Assembly: GCA_025924515.1 (NCBI GenBank)
Contig: JAICIE010000005.1
Coordinates: 1 to 64,000, forward strand
Direction: 5' to 3'
DNA length: 64,000 nucleotides
DNA from: Jatrophihabitans sp.
Lineage (GTDB): Bacteria > Actinomycetota > Actinomycetes > Mycobacteriales > Jatrophihabitantaceae
The stretch's first letter is position 1. Each line of letters starts with the position of its first letter. The translations under genes and the position numbers were made by a program. Under the pieces are notes generated by a model. The model worked only from the letters and a program-made list of their open reading frames with translations, was not told the DNA's origin and made no database searches. Positions 61,383-64,000 of this stretch are shown in pieces.

Positions 61383-62936
61383 CTACAGCCGACCGGCCGT
61401 CCTGCCCTGCCCGACTGGGGCGGTGACCCGCAACACGATCGCGTCACCGCGAGCGACGGCGGGGTCGGTAGCGAAGGTCGCGAGGGTCCGGTGCGCGAAG
61501 CCCTCGCGCCCGACGTCCGCCAACACGAAGGCCTGGCCGGAGCGCAGATAGCGCAGCAGGTCACGCTGCCAGCGCCGGTTGCGGCGGCGCGGCAGGTTCG
61601 TCCGTGACCTGTCCGCGTCGTACGTTCGCCCGCTGACATCGACCCACTGCTGGCACCCGTGCTCCAAATCGGAGCTCAGGACGTTCAGCGCGATGAGCGG
61701 CGCAGGCGAAGAAGACTGCACGCACCGGTAGGACGAGGCGGCCTGCTGGAGATAGCGGTCCGGCGAGGGTTCGTTCTGGCCGGGTGGGTAGACGAGTTCG
61801 ATCCGCATCGCGGCCAGGGCCGAGACAACCACCAGCGCCCACGCGAGCCCGCTCGCCGAGCGGCGCAGGGCTTGTCGGCGGGCTCCCGCGAGTTGGTGCG
61901 CAGCAGCCGCTGCAGACAGGCAGGCGGCCGGCATCACATAGTCCGCATAGGACGAGAAGTAGACCGGCGCGATGAACAGAACCGCCAGCTGCGCCACGAG
62001 CAGGGCAGCGGGCAGACGTCCGGTTCTCGTGCGCCAGGCCGAGACGAGGCCGACCGCGACGACCACCGCGGCGATGACGGCGCACACGACCTCGGTGCGC
62101 GCCGAGGCCTGCGGCCGGAGCCGAGCGAGCAGGTCGAGGTCCGACGCGCGGCGCAGCAGTGGCGCGTTGTTCGCCCTGCCGAACTGGTCCAGGACGACCA
62201 TCCGGACCATCGGCTTTCCGCAGAGGGCGAGGAACGGTCCGTCGATGAGCGCCGCAGCCAGTGCCGCCCCGCCCATGGTCCGGTACAACGAACGTCGGGG
62301 CCGGCGGTCGACGAAGTGCCACAGCAGGACGACGACCAGCGGCAAAACGAACCAGATCTTGACGCTGGCCGAGGCGGCGAGCGCCGCACCGGCCAGCAGG
62401 GACATCTTCCGGCTCGGCGTGCGGACCGAACTCACATAGCAGAAGACCCCGAGCAACAGCAGGAAATTGCCGAAGACCTCGAGCCGCGCCGCGTACTCCG
62501 ACCGGGCGCTGAGCAAGGTCACTGCATAGAGCAGACCGCCGACCACGGCCGCGGAGCGGCGCACGCCCATCCGTCCTGCTATGCGCGTGACGAGGACGGC
62601 GTTCAGGGATCCGATGAACAGGGATAGTCCCGTTGCGATCTCGAAACCCACTCGGTCGGTCGTCAGCCTTCCGATGAGCGCCACCGGAGACAGCACGAGC
62701 ATCTCGCCAGGGGGATGCAGGAGGGTGAAGTCCCGATAGGGCAGGCGCCCGTGCACGAATGCGTCCGCGGCCGCGTAGTACACGCTGGGGTCGTAACCCG
62801 CGCCGTCGAAGAAGCTGCCGCCGCGGGCGTAGGTGACCCCCAGGCGTGCGGCCAGAGCGAGCACGAAGATGACGGCATCGGCGCGCACGACGGTTGTCGC
62901 GCGCGGCCTGAGCGCGACCGGTCGCGCGACGTCCAT
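61383..62936 (-). CDS. GT-C fold glycosyltransferase (PMT/GT39-GT87-like membrane protein)
   Basis: 517-aa polytopic protein with about ten TM helices. The first extracytoplasmic loop carries the acidic GT-C motif in FFDGAGYDPSVYYAAADAF followed by RDFTLLHPPGEML, typical of polyprenyl-phosphate-sugar-dependent glycosyltransferases. It would act on the outside using a lipid-linked sugar. Acceptor is unknown. The frame opens at TTG 62963, but the ATG at 62936 has GGAG 6 nt upstream. The C-terminal domain (~390-517) is hydrophilic. Confidence 0.83.
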   Translation of the reverse strand: MDVARPVALRPRATTVVRADAVIFVLALAARLGVTYARGGSFFDGAGYDPSVYYAAADAFVHGRLPYRDFTLLHPPGEMLVLSPVALIGRLTTDRVGFEIATGLSLFIGSLNAVLVTRIAGRMGVRRSAAVVGGLLYAVTLLSARSEYAARLEVFGNFLLLLGVFCYVSSVRTPSRKMSLLAGAALAASASVKIWFVLPLVVVLLWHFVDRRPRRSLYRTMGGAALAAALIDGPFLALCGKPMVRMVVLDQFGRANNAPLLRRASDLDLLARLRPQASARTEVVCAVIAAVVVAVGLVSAWRTRTGRLPAALLVAQLAVLFIAPVYFSSYADYVMPAACLSAAAAAHQLAGARRQALRRSASGLAWALVVVSALAAMRIELVYPPGQNEPSPDRYLQQAASSYRCVQSSSPAPLIALNVLSSDLEHGCQQWVDVSGRTYDADRSRTNLPRRRNRRWQRDLLRYLRSGQAFVLADVGREGFAHRTLATFATDPAVARGDAIVLRVTAPVGQGRTAGRL

Positions 62937-63034
62937 CGTCACTCCACGACATTCCGTGATCAATCCCTACGAAGCGATGAGAGTCACGGCGGTTGCTCAG
63001 TCGCGGCGGACGTCAGAACCGGGTCAGGCCGAGC

Positions 63035-64000
63035 TCAAGGGGCGACCGCATCGAGAAGGCGGAAGATCCGCTTTTCGCTGACCGGGCGAGGCGTGCCGAG
63101 CTGTTGCGCCCAGAGACTGACCCGGAACTCCTCGATGTGCCAGCCGATGTTCGTGACGTCGGCGGCCTCGGCCCGGACGGCAGGCAGCGCGCGACAGAGC
63201 TCGTCGTAGGCCTGCTGGACGGCGTGCACGCGCGCCATCCGGGCGCGATCGCTCGCGGGGTCACGCGGCAGCGCCTCGAGTCTGCGGCTGATCGCGGTGA
63301 GGTAGCGGACCAGGTCGGGCAGGCGGCGTTGACCGGTCACGGTGACGAACCCGGCCGGCAGCAGGCTTGCCAGCTGCTGGCCGATGTCGTCGAGCGCGCC
63401 GGCAAGGGCAGGTGGCGGCCGTTCGGGCAGCTCGCGCCGCACCTGACGGGCGGCGGCGAGGACCCGCTGGGCGTCCGCCACGATCTGCGCGGTGACCTTG
63501 GGCAGCGCACCCCGGATCCGGTGTTCGAGCTCGCTGAACTCTGCCTTGGTCCATGGCAGGTCGGTGATCAACGCGTCGACCGCGGCGTCGGCACAGTCGT
63601 CGATCAGCCCCGCGACGGACCCGTCCGGGTTTCCGGCCAGGACCAGCCGCGCACGCGGGTTCAAGGAGCGCTCGACCACCTTTCCGGGCGACGGAAGTGA
63701 CAGGCGGGCCAACCGGCGCACCCCCACCGGCATCGCCGCCGCTTGCTCGGCGGCGGTTGCGAACACCTTGACGTCGACCGCTTCGCCGACGTCGACGAAG
63801 GACGGATAGCCGCGCACCAGATGGCCGCCCGCCGAGCGCTCGACCATCCGCGGGAGCCGGTCGAGGTCGTCCGGCCAGTCGGAGAGTGCCGTGCGTTCCA
63901 GATGTCCTGCGACCGCGGCCGCGACCGCCGCCCGGGCGGGCGCGGCGAGTTGTTCCTGCAGCACGGTGAGGTCCTTGCCGCGCGCCACGACCCGTCCGGC
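63035..64000 (-). CDS. hrpA: ATP-dependent RNA helicase HrpA, C-terminal part (cut by window edge)
   Basis: The C-terminal ~320 residues (DUF3418 domain) of an HrpA-type DEAH helicase; the N-terminal helicase domains lie beyond the right edge. The open frame continues upstream of the ATG at 63988 to the window end, so that codon is not the start. LTVLQEQLAAPARAAVAAA, LPRMVERSAGGHLVRGYPSFVD (split) and GWHIEEFRVSLWAQQLGTPRPVSEKRI (split: IEEFRVSLWAQQLGT, VSEKRI) are family-typical. HrpA acts in RNA processing and collided-ribosome handling. Confidence 0.9.
   Translation of the reverse strand, partial: AGRVVARGKDLTVLQEQLAAPARAAVAAAVAGHLERTALSDWPDDLDRLPRMVERSAGGHLVRGYPSFVDVGEAVDVKVFATAAEQAAAMPVGVRRLARLSLPSPGKVVERSLNPRARLVLAGNPDGSVAGLIDDCADAAVDALITDLPWTKAEFSELEHRIRGALPKVTAQIVADAQRVLAAARQVRRELPERPPPALAGALDDIGQQLASLLPAGFVTVTGQRRLPDLVRYLTAISRRLEALPRDPASDRARMARVHAVQQAYDELCRALPAVRAEAADVTNIGWHIEEFRVSLWAQQLGTPRPVSEKRIFRLLDAVAP

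Overview
The window is about 70% GC, densely packed chromosomal DNA from a mycothiol- and F420-using actinobacterium. Lsr2, a SigE-RseA-HtrA-TatB stress module, F420 genes (cofD, cofE), LCP and SpoIID cell-wall proteins and MT0933-like and TIGR03089 proteins are all actinobacterial. Two blocks keep Mycobacterium-like order: O-methyltransferase / sigE / rseA / htrA / tatB / mrp / DUF1003 / MgtE-N (compare Rv1220c-Rv1232c), and fbiA / fbiB / manB / LCP / TIGR03089 / fadE25 / purE / purK / gtrA (compare Rv3261-Rv3277). The genus cannot be fixed from the sequence. No rRNA, tRNA, insertion sequence, prophage or CRISPR array was recognised. || Layout. 1-6.7 kb: divergent galT (cut by the left edge) and galK, a thiol-dependent hydroquinone reductase with a beta-carbonic anhydrase, Lsr2, an FAD oxidoreductase and a 14-TM exporter behind a strong operator-like dyad. 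7-16.4 kb: an SDR, an MgtE-N/CBS protein with DUF1003, marR-azlC-azlD, mrp, a hairpin-repeat island, then tatB, htrA, rseA and sigE. 16.4-23.2 kb: a PLP decarboxylase, an O-methyltransferase, a methyltransferase-acetyltransferase fusion, a 56-aa acidic protein, a first ECF42 sigma/DGPF pair and a secreted protein. 23.2-32.5 kb: F420 synthesis (including a CofE-Nudix fusion), a serine hydrolase, a DNA glycosylase, sugar-nucleotide and cell-wall genes. 32.5-43 kb: redox enzymes, fadE, glyA behind a probable ZTP riboswitch, two different 6-phosphogluconate dehydrogenases and pgi. 43-54 kb: a methyltransferase, an ABC permease, an 896-aa hydrolase-ABC fusion, purE-purK, gtrA and an MFS protein with a repeat-expanded loop. 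54-64 kb: a DUF885 protein, an orphan ImuA'-like gene with a LexA-type SOS box, a second ECF42/DGPF module, a formate/nitrite-type channel operon, a GT-C glycosyltransferase and the 3' part of an HrpA-type helicase. || Regulation. At least twelve genes have a TANNNT hexamer 6-8 nt before the start codon and no Shine-Dalgarno, the pattern of leaderless actinobacterial transcripts. Many others are translationally coupled through ATGA or GTGA overlaps. || The features most worth following are the SOS-box orphan ImuA', the ZTP riboswitch on glyA, the hydrolase-ABC fusion, the two ECF42/DGPF modules, the hairpin array bounded by a direct repeat, and three genes whose stop-codon region has been tandemly duplicated.
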